The position numbers and the translations under genes are program-made. DNA of 64,000 bases from Brevibacillus formosus (GTDB taxonomy: Bacteria > Bacillota > Bacilli > Brevibacillales > Brevibacillaceae), in contig NZ_PXZL01000007.1 of NCBI RefSeq assembly GCF_003013405.1, positions 361,602 through 425,601 on the forward strand, given 5' to 3'. A model generated the notes under the pieces. The model was not told the origin of the DNA. It did no database searches and saw nothing but the letters and a program-made list of their open reading frames with translations. Positions within the stretch are counted from its first letter, which is position 1. The number at the start of each line of letters is the position of its first letter. Positions 26,120 through 34,664 of the stretch are shown in pieces.

Positions 26120-27157
26120 ATGATACAGCTAACCGATATTCATAAGTCGTATCAAGTAGGAAACAAGCAGGTAGAAGCATTGAAGGGCGTATCCCTGCAG
26201 GTGGAAAAAGGGCAAATCTACGGGGTGATCGGCTTTAGCGGAGCGGGGAAAAGTACCCTGCTCCGTACCATCAACCTGTTGGAGAAGCCAACCAGCGGTT
26301 CAGTGATCGTCAATGGCCAGAACATGCTGACCCTCAAGGAAAAGGAGCTGCGGCAAGCTCGCAAAAAGATCGGGATTATTTTTCAACACTTCAACCTGCT
26401 CTCTTCCTATAATGTCTTTGACAATGTGGCGGAAATCTTGCGGATGAATCGCGTCCCCAAAGATGTCGTTAAGCGCAAGGTAGAAGACCTTCTCGGCTTG
26501 GTTGGCTTGTCTGATAAAGCAAACGCTTATCCTTCTCAGCTATCCGGTGGACAAAAGCAACGGGTGGGCATCGCTCGTGCGCTTGCGACCGATCCGGAAA
26601 TTCTGCTCTGTGACGAAGCGACTTCCGCTCTTGACCCGCAGACGACCGAATCGATCCTGGAGCTGTTGCTCGACATCAATCGAAAGTTCAACCTGACCAT
26701 CGTGCTGATTACACATGAAATGCAGGTCATCAAAAAAATCTGCGACCAAGTAGCTATCATGGAAAATGGCGTTGTCATCGAGCAAGGCTCCGTTCTGGAT
26801 GTGTTCAGCAATCCGCAAGAGCAAACGACCCGTAATTTTATCAAAACGGTTTTCGACGATCAGGTACCACAGGAGATCTTGTCCAAAATAAAAGAAACCG
26901 GACCTGTTTCCAAAATTGTTCGCGTTGCCTTTCGCGGAGATGCCGCTCTCGATCCTGTTCTAGGCACCCTGTCCGCACGCTTTCCGATTAGCACCAATCT
27001 GTTGTACGGCTCGATTACGACCATTAAGGGAACGGCGCTTGGCATTTTGCTTTTGCACATTTCTGGTGAAGACCAGCCCATTCAGGATGGCATTCGCTTC
27101 TTGCGCGAATCCGTTTACCGCGTAGATATTGTGTCACCAGAGGAGGTGCGGAGCTAA
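26120..27157 (+). CDS. metN: Methionine ABC transporter ATP-binding protein MetN
   Basis: A 345-residue ATPase. Walker A GFSGAGKST, signature LSGGQKQR, Walker B ILLCDEATSALDP, and switch His in LITHEMQV. The C-terminal about 80 residues form a NIL domain that binds methionine and inhibits transport when the cell is full. AAGGAGAACTCGTT precedes the ATG. It overlaps metP by one base (TAATG), so the two are translated together. Confidence 0.95.
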   Translation: MIQLTDIHKSYQVGNKQVEALKGVSLQVEKGQIYGVIGFSGAGKSTLLRTINLLEKPTSGSVIVNGQNMLTLKEKELRQARKKIGIIFQHFNLLSSYNVFDNVAEILRMNRVPKDVVKRKVEDLLGLVGLSDKANAYPSQLSGGQKQRVGIARALATDPEILLCDEATSALDPQTTESILELLLDINRKFNLTIVLITHEMQVIKKICDQVAIMENGVVIEQGSVLDVFSNPQEQTTRNFIKTVFDDQVPQEILSKIKETGPVSKIVRVAFRGDAALDPVLGTLSARFPISTNLLYGSITTIKGTALGILLLHISGEDQPIQDGIRFLRESVYRVDIVSPEEVRS

Positions 27158-27819
27158 TGGAGCGTCTAATTGAAATGATTCCGGTATTCGGGCAATCCCT
27201 GCAAGAGACCGTCATCATGGTCGGGTTTTCGTTGTTCATTGCGACACTGATCGGGATTCCGCTCGGGATTTTGTTGGTCATCACACAGGCGAATCACCTT
27301 TTCCCGAACAAGATCATCTATCACACCTTGAATACACTCATCAACATTGTGCGTTCACTACCTTTTATTATCCTCATGGTTGCAATCATTCCTTTTACGG
27401 AGTTGATCGTGGGCACTTCGATTGGGATTGAAGGAGCCATTGTGCCGCTCATCGTCTATACGTCGCCGTACATCTCACGCCTGATGGAAACGGCCCTGCA
27501 CGACGTAGATTCCGGCGTGATCGAAGCGTACCAAGCGATGGGCGCATCCCGGATGCAGATTATTTTTCGCATCATGCTGCGTGAAGCACGGCCTGGCATC
27601 GTCCTCTGCTTGACGATCGCGACCATCGGTTTGATCGGTGCTACTGCTATGGCCGGAGCAGTTGGTGCCGGTGGACTGGGCGATCTCGCTTTGCGCTACG
27701 GCTATCAGCAATGGGACATCGAAGTCATGATCATTACCGTCATTATCCTCGTTGTCTTGGTCCAGCTCATTCAATCGTTGGGTAACTGGGCAGCCCGAAA
27801 ACTGAAAAAGAGCGCGTAA
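27157..27819 (+). CDS. metP: Methionine ABC transporter permease MetP (MetI)
   Basis: A 220-residue membrane permease with five transmembrane segments and the EAA loop IEAYQAMGASRMQIIFRIML. It works as a homodimer with MetN and MetQ. GGAGGTG lies 9 bases before the ATG within the end of metN. Last gene of the S-box operon, followed by a strong terminator. Confidence 0.95.
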   Translation: MERLIEMIPVFGQSLQETVIMVGFSLFIATLIGIPLGILLVITQANHLFPNKIIYHTLNTLINIVRSLPFIILMVAIIPFTELIVGTSIGIEGAIVPLIVYTSPYISRLMETALHDVDSGVIEAYQAMGASRMQIIFRIMLREARPGIVLCLTIATIGLIGATAMAGAVGAGGLGDLALRYGYQQWDIEVMIITVIILVVLVQLIQSLGNWAARKLKKSA

Positions 27820-27828
27820 ATCGAAGAA

Positions 27829-27861
27829 CCCCTGACCAGATCGCTTGTCAGGGGATTTTTT
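27829..27861 (+). terminator. Terminator of metQNP
   Basis: Perfect 8-bp stem CCCCTGAC/GTCAGGGG with loop CAGATCGCTT and an ATTTTTTG tail. Confidence 0.92.
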
Positions 27862-27968
27862 GTAGGTATTTAGACCGATCGTCACTGAAAGTTCGTTGGT
27901 ATTTCGCTCAATATTCATGTAGACTTATATATACAAGTCATTTTAATGAGAGGGGCTACTCAAATAAC

Positions 27969-28403
27969 ATGAAAAAACTCATCATGATGTTGGTTGCCGT
28001 AATGCTCGTACTCGCTCCGGCCGGAGGATTCATTGATCATGCTGATGCGAAAGGTTATAAGTCCGGGAAAAAATCTTTTAACTCTAACACGGCTCCTACC
28101 AATACACAAACAACCAACAAAGCCGATTCAAATGTAAACGCAACAACCAATAAAGGTACTACAACAACTCCTGCTGCTACCGCAAGCAAAAGCGGCGGAT
28201 TCATGAAAGGTCTCCTGATTGGTGGTCTGGCTGGTTTGTTGTTTGGAAGCCTGTTCGCTGACATGGGTATTCTGGGTTCCATCCTTGGCTTCATGATCAA
28301 CCTGATGGCAATCCTCGCTGTGATTATCCTGATCCGTAAAGCGTTCGTCTACTTCAAAACCAAGCGTGCGAAAGAACAGGAACTGAACGCATGGAAAAGA
28401 TAA
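27969..28403 (+). CDS. Small secreted/membrane protein with Thr/Asn-rich linker
   Basis: A 144-residue protein. A signal peptide-like segment covers residues 1-26 (ends DHADAKGY). A low-complexity Thr/Asn/Ser linker follows to about residue 72, then a Gly-rich hydrophobic stretch GGFMKGLLIGGLAGLLFGSLF and a second span (about 102-125), ending in a basic tail. The Gly-rich pair resembles the N-terminal part of Tim44-like bacterial proteins, but no firm family was recognised. It overlaps the DUF2653 gene by 13 bases, so the two are co-expressed. The GAGAGGGG site is 13 bases from the ATG, longer than usual. Confidence 0.75.
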   Translation: MKKLIMMLVAVMLVLAPAGGFIDHADAKGYKSGKKSFNSNTAPTNTQTTNKADSNVNATTNKGTTTTPAATASKSGGFMKGLLIGGLAGLLFGSLFADMGILGSILGFMINLMAILAVIILIRKAFVYFKTKRAKEQELNAWKR

Positions 28404-28684
28404 CATTTTCTGAACAAGACATCATTAATGCAATCTGCATTCATGCAGCTTACAAAAAGCAGTTGAAGCCACAAGACATCTCCGTCGAGCTAATGTGGGA
28501 CGAGGAGTATGGCTTCTCTGCTGAAATACACTGGATGGATCGCCAACAAATCTTCGTCGAGATTAATATGATTGAAGCGATTCGCTACTACCTGGAGACC
28601 CAGATGCAGCGCAACCCTTATTCCGCTGGTATCGAGCTGGTATTGGACGACGAAGAAGGGATCATCGCTCATATCACCTACTAA
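28391..28684 (+). CDS. DUF2653 (YxcD-like) small protein
   Basis: A 97-residue acidic cytoplasmic protein matching the YxcD-like family of Bacillales: [23 protein letters not shown] at the start, then [18 protein letters not shown] and a C-terminal [19 protein letters not shown]. No function is known. It starts within the end of the preceding membrane-protein gene, which implies coupling, and ends at a terminator. Confidence 0.75.
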   Translation: MEKITFSEQDIINAICIHAAYKKQLKPQDISVELMWDEEYGFSAEIHWMDRQQIFVEINMIEAIRYYLETQMQRNPYSAGIELVLDDEEGIIAHITY

Positions 28685-28711
28685 CACCGGATAATCATTT
28701 GTTAACCCAAG

Positions 28712-28748
28712 GCCAATTTGTTCACGCATGTGAGCAGGTTGGCTTTTT
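28712..28748 (+). terminator. Terminator after DUF2653 gene
   Basis: GCCAA/TTGGC outer stem and TCAC/GTGA inner stem with a TTTTT tail. Confidence 0.7.
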
Positions 28749-28752
28749 CATA

Positions 28753-28805
28753 TTGAATTTGACCTCATTCCGTTATATACTTTACTTTAGTGAAAATGAT
28801 TATCA
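28753..28805 (+). promoter_or_regulatory. Promoter and Fur box of the orphan siderophore ATPase
   Basis: -35 TTGAAT (28753-28758), 17-base spacer, -10 TATACT (28776-28781). TGAAAATGATTATCA (28791-28805), one mismatch from the 7-1-7 Fur consensus, sits at the expected transcript start, so the gene should be induced by iron starvation. Confidence 0.8.
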
Positions 28806-28860
28806 TTGTCTATGTTTACTCATACATGTACATACTTTCATAAAAAGGAGTTGGCCCATT

Positions 28861-29724
28861 TTGGAGCGCTTATACACGCAAAAGCTGGACATCGGATACG
28901 GTGAGCTTTCCATTGTCAAAGACTTGAACATCAGCATTCCTTCTGGAAAAATCACTGCCCTGGTCGGTGCAAACGGTTCTGGTAAATCGACGATCCTCAA
29001 AACTCTCGCGCGGATTATGAAACCAACCGGCGGACAAGTATTTTTGGACGGAAAGTCGATCCATCAGCAATCGACCAAGGAAGTCGCCAAGCAACTCGCG
29101 ATTTTGCCGCAAAACCCAACCGCACCCGATGGCTTGACCGTGTCTGAGCTCGTTACCTATGGCCGCTTCCCCCATCAAAAAGGCTTCGGCTCTTTGACTA
29201 AGGAAGACAAGGAGATCGTAAACTGGGCTATCTCCATGACCGGCATGGCTGATTTCCATGATCGTCCGGTTGACCAGCTATCCGGTGGTCAGCGCCAGCG
29301 CGCCTGGATTGCGATGGCTCTGGCGCAAGGAACGGACATCCTGTTCCTGGATGAGCCTACGACCTTCCTGGATATGGCTCACCAGCTGGAGGTTCTCAAG
29401 CTCCTGCAAAAGCTGAATGACGAAGAAAATCGTACGATCGTCATGGTCGTCCACGATTTGAACCACGCAACCCGTTATGCACAGCACATGGTTGCCATCT
29501 CTCGCGGTACCGTCGTCGCTGAGGGCAGCCCTGCTGAGGTCATGACGCCTGAGATGCTGCGTAAGGTATTCAACATCGAAGCAGACATCCTGACTGATCC
29601 TCGCACGGGTGTACCGCTCTGCCTCCCATATGAGCTGTCTCATGCTCTGGATCAAAAGCAGCCAAACGAAAACACGACCCAACCTGTTTACACGGAAGAG
29701 CGCAAGCTGGTTGGAGCCAGATAA
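28861..29724 (+). CDS. Orphan iron-siderophore ABC ATPase (FecE/YusV type)
   Basis: A 287-residue ATPase. Walker [11 protein letters not shown]-loop in AILPQNP, signature LSGGQRQR, Walker [13 protein letters not shown], switch His in VVHDLNH. Its closest type is FecE/FhuC and especially B. subtilis YusV, an ATPase that serves several permeases encoded elsewhere. No permease or binding protein is next to it, so it is an orphan here as well. The start is TTG 28861, with AAGGAG 10 bases upstream; other starts in the open frame lack a ribosome site. A Fur box covers its promoter region. Confidence 0.88.
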   Translation: MERLYTQKLDIGYGELSIVKDLNISIPSGKITALVGANGSGKSTILKTLARIMKPTGGQVFLDGKSIHQQSTKEVAKQLAILPQNPTAPDGLTVSELVTYGRFPHQKGFGSLTKEDKEIVNWAISMTGMADFHDRPVDQLSGGQRQRAWIAMALAQGTDILFLDEPTTFLDMAHQLEVLKLLQKLNDEENRTIVMVVHDLNHATRYAQHMVAISRGTVVAEGSPAEVMTPEMLRKVFNIEADILTDPRTGVPLCLPYELSHALDQKQPNENTTQPVYTEERKLVGAR

Positions 29725-29740
29725 CTGTTAGATTCCGCCA

Positions 29741-29788
29741 GCAAAAAGCCGGTTTTCACCACGTTTTACGGTGTAACCGGCTTTTTGC
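29741..29788. terminator. Strong terminator after the orphan ATPase
   Basis: A 14-bp perfect stem GCAAAAAGCCGGTT/AACCGGCTTTTTGC with inner CACC/GGTG pairing; T-rich on both sides, so it can act in either direction. Confidence 0.9.
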
Positions 29789-29855
29789 TATGCCGACTGT
29801 TTATCTCTCCTCGTTACAAGGGCTTAGAAAACCTTGCAGTTAGTCACAATCCAGA

Positions 29856-29880
29856 CATACATATACCCCCTATATGTATG
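29856..29880. promoter_or_regulatory. Palindromic operator with C5 centre
   Basis: CATACATATA and TATATGTATG, a 10-base perfect inverted repeat around CCCCC, 50 bases before the DJ-1 family gene. The C/G tract inside A+T arms recalls CsoR/FrmR-family operators, which bind copper or persulfide/formaldehyde-sensing tetramers, though the second G tract of those sites is missing. No regulator gene of that kind is in the window. Confidence 0.55.
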
Positions 29881-29929
29881 ATAGTATTTGTTTGCAAGAA
29901 AAATATTCCATTCGGAAGGAGAGATCACC

Positions 29930-30586
29930 ATGAAAATTGCCATCTTGCTTTTCGACGGCATCACCGCATTAGATGCAATTGGTCCATACGATGTATTCGC
30001 CGCTACGCTGAAATGTGAAGTGAAGTTTGTTGCTAAGAAAAAAGGGGTAATCAAGCTTGACTCCAATATGGGCTATTTACATGCCGATTACAGTTTTTCT
30101 GAAGTTACTTCCGCTGATATTCTTGTTGTTCCCGGTTGCAGTCCGCCCAATTATAAAGCCCCTATGAATGACGAAGAAACCCTCCAGTGGATTCGCCGCA
30201 TTCATGAGACGACGAAGTGGACTACGTCTGTTTGCAATGGCTCTCTGATCTTGAGCGCCGCAGGCTTGTTACATGGAGCCGTAGCCACCACTCATTGGGG
30301 GTCGTTCGAACTGCTCCAATCTCTTGGAACCATTCCAACAGAGGAGAGAGTCGTTCGTCAGGGCAAAATCGTTACAGCAGCTGGCGTTTCCTCTGGTATC
30401 GACATGGCACTCCAACTAGTTGCATGGGAATTGGGAGAGGATATGAGCAAAGGAGTTCAGTTGATTTTGGAATACGATCCCCAGCCACCGTTTGACTCGG
30501 GTTCACCAAAGAAGGCACCTGCTTTATTGGTAGAAGAAATAAGAGGGATGTTACAAGAGTTTGCCAAGCGGGAGCCCCAGGTATAA
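29930..30586 (+). CDS. DJ-1/PfpI (GATase1-like) family protein
   Basis: A 218-residue cytoplasmic protein of the DJ-1/ThiJ/PfpI superfamily. It begins KIAILLFDGITALDAIGPYDVF, and the nucleophile elbow is in TSVCNGSLILSAAGLL, where Cys is the likely catalytic residue, followed by THWG with a His. This layout is closest to isonitrile hydratase InhA and the sensor half of GlxA-like regulators, but no helix-turn-helix is present. Members hydrolyse or detoxify reactive small molecules. ATG 29930 with GGAAGGAGAG upstream is the start. A palindromic operator lies in front of it, so it is probably inducible. Monocistronic. Confidence 0.8.
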   Translation: MKIAILLFDGITALDAIGPYDVFAATLKCEVKFVAKKKGVIKLDSNMGYLHADYSFSEVTSADILVVPGCSPPNYKAPMNDEETLQWIRRIHETTKWTTSVCNGSLILSAAGLLHGAVATTHWGSFELLQSLGTIPTEERVVRQGKIVTAAGVSSGIDMALQLVAWELGEDMSKGVQLILEYDPQPPFDSGSPKKAPALLVEEIRGMLQEFAKREPQV

Positions 30587-30611
30587 CTGAATCAGCACCT
30601 TCCAAAAAATG

Positions 30612-30664
30612 AAAAGGCGACAGCCCAGGGAATGCCTTACTCCCATGGGCTGTCGCCACTTTCT
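30612..30664. terminator. Bidirectional terminator between DJ-1 gene and yclQ-like gene
   Basis: A 12-bp stem GGCGACAGCCCA/TGGGCTGTCGCC between convergent genes. The plus side is followed by ACTTTCTTTT, the minus side by TTTTCATTTTTT. Confidence 0.9.
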
Positions 30665-30675
30665 TTTCTAGCCTC

Positions 30676-31665
30676 TTACCACTTAACTTCTTTCAGAACT
30701 TCTTCTGCCATGCCAGCGGTGGATACCAATCCGCCACCGGACAAGTACCAGTTGCTGGAATCCAGGTAAATGATGTTGCCTGTTTTGAATGCTTTCGTGT
30801 TCTTAATCAGATCGTTTTCTACCGTTTGCTGTGTAGAAGTAGACACTTCTTGATTCTTGGAAATCGCGTTGCCACGATCAATTACGAACAGGTAGTCTGG
30901 ATCTTTTTCTGCGATATATTCAAAGGAAACGCTTTGACCATGATTTTCTACAGAAATGTTTTTGTCTACAGGCGTAAATCCGAATTCACCGTGCAGGATA
31001 CCAAAACGGGAACCAGCACCGTAAGCGTTCAGCTTGCCTTCGTTAACCATTACGATCAGAGCAGTCTTGCCGCTTGCCGTTGCTTTTGCATTCAATTCTT
31101 TGATAGCTGCATCGATTTTGCCCAGCTCTTCTTCTACTTGTGCTTCTTTACCGAAGATGGTACCCAATGTTTTCATATTCTCTTTGAAAGTTTCCATGTA
31201 CTTCGCATTGTCTACACCCATGAAGATGGTTGGAGCAATTTTGTTCAATTCTTCGTAAGCATCTTGTTGACGACCGGAAATAAAGATGACATCCGGTTTC
31301 ATTGCATTGATTTTTTCAAAGTCTGGCTCTTTCAAACCGCCAACGTTTGTGTATTTCGCATCTTTGAACTTTTCCAGGTACGCAGGAATGTTAGTAGACT
31401 GTGCAACACCCGCTACTTCGATACCCAATTTATCCAAGGAATCCAGAACACCGAAGTCAAATGCTACAACAGTTTTTGGATTCTTTTTCAGTTTTGCTTC
31501 ACCCAATTTATGCTTGATTGTAACTTCTTCGGATGTTTGTGCAGCTTCCGGTGCTTTGGTTGCGTCCGCCGAAGGTGTTGCAGGAGCGGCGTTATTGGAG
31601 CCGCATGCAGCTGTGAATACAGCCAACAGTGCTGCCATAAACAGCATGAGTAATTTTTTGTTCAC
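30676..31665 (-). CDS. yclQ: Siderophore-binding lipoprotein (YclQ/CeuE-like)
   Basis: A 329-residue lipoprotein; lipobox TAAC with Cys21 as lipid site. After an Ala/Pro/Thr-rich linker the type 3 binding fold (helical backbone) follows, with KTVVAFDFGVLDSLDKLGIE and DVIFISGRQQ. In the YclQ group it binds catecholate/petrobactin-type ferric siderophores. GTG 31665 is preferred over GTG 31674 because GAGGTGAG is properly placed. It lies 104 bases after the ATPase gene of the same operon. Petrobactin as ligand is inferred from the similarity of all four genes to B. subtilis yclNOPQ. Confidence 0.85.
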   Translation of the reverse strand: MNKKLLMLFMAALLAVFTAACGSNNAAPATPSADATKAPEAAQTSEEVTIKHKLGEAKLKKNPKTVVAFDFGVLDSLDKLGIEVAGVAQSTNIPAYLEKFKDAKYTNVGGLKEPDFEKINAMKPDVIFISGRQQDAYEELNKIAPTIFMGVDNAKYMETFKENMKTLGTIFGKEAQVEEELGKIDAAIKELNAKATASGKTALIVMVNEGKLNAYGAGSRFGILHGEFGFTPVDKNISVENHGQSVSFEYIAEKDPDYLFVIDRGNAISKNQEVSTSTQQTVENDLIKNTKAFKTGNIIYLDSSNWYLSGGGLVSTAGMAEEVLKEVKW

Positions 31666-31769
31666 TTCTCTCACCTCTATATAGAATGTAAAAGTATATA
31701 AAATTATTGATAGCTTGCTGATGAAACCCCCGGCAGGCCATCAAAATTTTAACGAAAGGAAGATAGAGC

Positions 31770-32528
31770 TTACGCGAAATAAACGCATATTTTGTTCTGT
31801 TCAATGTCTTCAATATGGATATCCATGTCATAGACATCTTTCAAGATAGGCTGGGTGATGATCTCGTCTGTAGTGCCCTCTTTCACGACCTTGCCATCCT
31901 TGAGCGCGACGATATAATCCGAATAGACGGAAGCAAAGTTGATATCGTGAATGACAATGACAACCGTTTTGCCCATTTCGTCTACCAGACGTCGCAGCAC
32001 TTTCATGATCTGGACAGAATGCTTCATATCCAAATTGTTCAGCGGCTCATCCAAGAGGACGTATTCCGTATTTTGAGCGACAACCATTGCGATGTAAGCG
32101 CGTTGACGCTGACCGCCACTCAACTGGTCGAGGTACTTGTGTTGAATGTCCGTAAGCTCCAAATATTGAATGGCTTCGTCTACATACTTCCAATCCTCTT
32201 TTGTCAAATTGCCTTGTGAATATGGGAAGCGACCAAAGCTGACCAGCTCACGAATCGTCAAACGCACCGTAATGTGGTTCGATTGCTTGAGAATCGAGAT
32301 TTTCTTTGCCAGCTCACTGCTCTTTGTCTGCCCAATCTCCTTGCCCTCAATGAAAACCTCGCCTTGATCCTTGGTCAATAGGCGACTAATCATCGACAGC
32401 AGCGTGCTCTTTCCGGCCCCATTGGGTCCGATAAAGGACGTGATTTTCCCCTTGGCAATCTTCACAGAGACATTTTCCACGACATTTTTGGTACCATACT
32501 GTTTTGTGACATTCCGGACTTCTATCAC
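31770..32528 (-). CDS. yclP: Siderophore ABC ATPase (YclP-like)
   Basis: A 252-residue ATPase. Walker A GPNGAGKST, signature LSGGQRQR, Walker B VLLDEPLNNLD, switch His in VIHDINF. It is encoded in YclNO-permease order and starts inside the stop codon of the permease gene (GTGA overlap), with AAAGGAG upstream. It powers uptake of ferric siderophore into the cytoplasm. Confidence 0.88.
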   Translation of the reverse strand: MIEVRNVTKQYGTKNVVENVSVKIAKGKITSFIGPNGAGKSTLLSMISRLLTKDQGEVFIEGKEIGQTKSSELAKKISILKQSNHITVRLTIRELVSFGRFPYSQGNLTKEDWKYVDEAIQYLELTDIQHKYLDQLSGGQRQRAYIAMVVAQNTEYVLLDEPLNNLDMKHSVQIMKVLRRLVDEMGKTVVIVIHDINFASVYSDYIVALKDGKVVKEGTTDEIITQPILKDVYDMDIHIEDIEQNKICVYFA

Positions 32529-33466
32529 GCTTTATTCTCCTTTAACAGAAGATAGATGAAGTAAACCCCACCTATAAAGTTGACAATGACACTGAGCGTT
32601 GTGGAGAACGCAAGTACACGCTCCACAATCAACAGACCGCCAACCAGTGCAATCACACTGATTAAAGCCGAGCCCACCAGCAAGTATTTATGCTGATAGG
32701 TTTTCATAAACTGATGGGCTAGATTCGCTACCAGCAGTCCAAGGAAGGTAATCGGTCCAACAAGCGCTGTCGCGATTGATACGAGAATGGCAATGACGAC
32801 GAGGAACCGTTTGATCACAAAATCGTACGGAATTCCCAAATTGATCGCCTGATCGCGGCCGAGTGCTAACACATCCAAGTACTTGATGTATCGCCAGAAG
32901 TAAATCATGATTCCGATGACCAGAACAAAGCTCGTGATCAACAGGTCTGTTTTTACATTGTTGAAGCTGGCGAACATTCGGTCTTGCACAACCAGAAACT
33001 CATTCGGATCAATCAACACTTGCATGAACGTAGACAAACTGCTGAACAATGTGCCCAAGATCAATCCGATAAGAAGCAGGAAGTAAATGTTTTGCCCTTC
33101 CCTCTTAAACAGGAATTTGTAGAGCAAGCCTGCGAAAAGCACCATCCCACCTGTTGAGATCAGAAAGTTCACATTGTTGTTCATCAAGGTGAAATGGGTG
33201 GAGCCAAACACAAAGATCACAAATGTTTGGATGAACATATAGAGCGAATCGAGGCCGATGATGCTAGGCGTCAAGATTCGGTTGTTCGTGATTGTCTGGA
33301 AGATCATCGTAGAGAAGGCGATGATGCAACCGGTTAAAATGATGGCAAGAATTTTCTTAGCCCGCCGAGGAAGGACGTAATCCCAGTTGCCACCGGCGTC
33401 AATCATCATAAAAATGGCTATCAAAGCAATGGCCACAATCGACAGGGCAGCTATCTTCGCTTTCAT
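32525..33466 (-). CDS. yclO: Siderophore ABC permease (YclO-like)
   Basis: A 313-residue FecCD-family permease with about nine hydrophobic segments; the cytoplasmic GPITFLGLLVANLAHQFM loop contacts the ATPase. It overlaps the upstream permease gene by four bases (ATGA) and the ATPase gene by four. Forms a heterodimer with the YclN-like permease. Confidence 0.88.
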   Translation of the reverse strand: MKAKIAALSIVAIALIAIFMMIDAGGNWDYVLPRRAKKILAIILTGCIIAFSTMIFQTITNNRILTPSIIGLDSLYMFIQTFVIFVFGSTHFTLMNNNVNFLISTGGMVLFAGLLYKFLFKREGQNIYFLLLIGLILGTLFSSLSTFMQVLIDPNEFLVVQDRMFASFNNVKTDLLITSFVLVIGIMIYFWRYIKYLDVLALGRDQAINLGIPYDFVIKRFLVVIAILVSIATALVGPITFLGLLVANLAHQFMKTYQHKYLLVGSALISVIALVGGLLIVERVLAFSTTLSVIVNFIGGVYFIYLLLKENKA

Positions 33467-34416
33467 TGTTCATATGCCTTTCTTCTCATGAGTAAGTACA
33501 CGAATATCCCGCTGCCTATGACCCCAACCATCAAGCCGATGGAAATCTCGTATGGGAAAATAATGAGGCGACCGAGAATATCACAAGCAAGTACAAACAC
33601 CGCGCCAAGCAAAGCGGTATGAGATAAGCTTTTTTTCAGGTTGTCTCCCAGGTAGATCGTAACCAGGTTGGGAATGATCAGCCCCAAAAACGGGATTGTC
33701 CCTACTGTGAGAATAACTACCGAAGTCACACAAGCGACAATGACCAGTCCAATGTTGACGACATGCTTGTAGTTCAACCCGAGGTTGATGGCGAACTCTT
33801 CACCCATTCCGGCAATGGTAAACTTGTTCGCAAACAAGTACGCGATAATCACCAGCGGAATGCTTATGTACAAAAGCTCATAGCTGCCTTTCATAATGGT
33901 GGAGAAATCTCCATGCAACCAAGCAGACATGTTTTGCATCAGGTCATGCTTATAAGCGAAAAACGTCGTGATGGATCCGACGATGTTTCCAAACATCAGT
34001 CCCACTAACGGGATGAAAATGGAGTCTTTAAATTTGATTCTTTCAAGAATCTTCATAAAGACAAAGGTTCCAAAGAGAGCAAATGCAAAAGCAACGAGTA
34101 GCTTCACCCAAGAGCTCGCATCAGCGAATACCAAGAGGGAAACCAATATTCCGAATCGAACGGAGTCCTCTGTCCCTGCTGTCGTCGGAGAAACGAACTT
34201 GTTTCGGGTCAGCTGTTGCATGATCAAGCCAGCGATACTCATGCTGATCCCTGCGATGATAATACTGATCAAACGCGGAATCCTGCTAATCCATAGCACT
34301 TGCACTTTGTCATCTGTGAGATTGAACAGATCCCACGGAGATATATCTTTCACACCAATAAACAGTGAAACGAACGATAGCAAAATAAGTGCTACAACCA
34401 AATATCTCTTTTTCAT
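33463..34416 (-). CDS. yclN: Siderophore ABC permease (YclN-like)
   Basis: A 317-residue FecCD-family permease with nine or ten membrane segments. Blocks such as RIPRLISIIIAGISMSIAG, RNKFVSPTTAGTEDS and GTIPFLGLIIPNLVT follow the YclN pattern very closely. First gene of yclNOPQ. Two Fur-type boxes lie 65-107 bases upstream. The ribosome site is weak (GTAGGGACGCG). Confidence 0.88.
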   Translation of the reverse strand: MKKRYLVVALILLSFVSLFIGVKDISPWDLFNLTDDKVQVLWISRIPRLISIIIAGISMSIAGLIMQQLTRNKFVSPTTAGTEDSVRFGILVSLLVFADASSWVKLLVAFAFALFGTFVFMKILERIKFKDSIFIPLVGLMFGNIVGSITTFFAYKHDLMQNMSAWLHGDFSTIMKGSYELLYISIPLVIIAYLFANKFTIAGMGEEFAINLGLNYKHVVNIGLVIVACVTSVVILTVGTIPFLGLIIPNLVTIYLGDNLKKSLSHTALLGAVFVLACDILGRLIIFPYEISIGLMVGVIGSGIFVYLLMRRKAYEQ

Positions 34417-34480
34417 CGCGTCCCTACTCTTCTTACGTTTTCCTGAAGTAATGTTCCGTATTGACTCGAGTATTTACGAA

Positions 34481-34523
34481 AGAGAATAATTCTCATGTCC
34501 ATTAATAAAGAGATTCATTCTCA
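34481..34523 (-). promoter_or_regulatory. Tandem Fur boxes of the yclNOPQ-like operon
   Basis: AGAGAATAATTCTCA (34481-34495) and AGAGATTCATTCTCA (34509-34523) are two near-copies of the TGAGAATNATTCTCA form of the Fur box, 28 bases apart centre to centre. Iron-replete Fur should repress the operon from here. Confidence 0.75.
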
Positions 34524-34630
34524 ATTAGAACTACCTTTGTTATATTAGCACTTCTTTATCGGAAGGGAAAGCTTTTTTTCATTAGTCGGCTAATTTTTTC
34601 TTCAACCTGTCAAAATACGGACAAGAACAA

Positions 34631-34658
34631 GAAAACCGCCAGGGAAAACCCTGACGGT
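34631..34658 (-). terminator. Terminator after DUF4097 gene
   Basis: Minus strand ACCGTCAGGG/CCCTGGCGGT (one mismatch) with loop TTTT and TTTCTTG after it. Confidence 0.8.
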
Positions 34659-34664
34659 CCTGAT

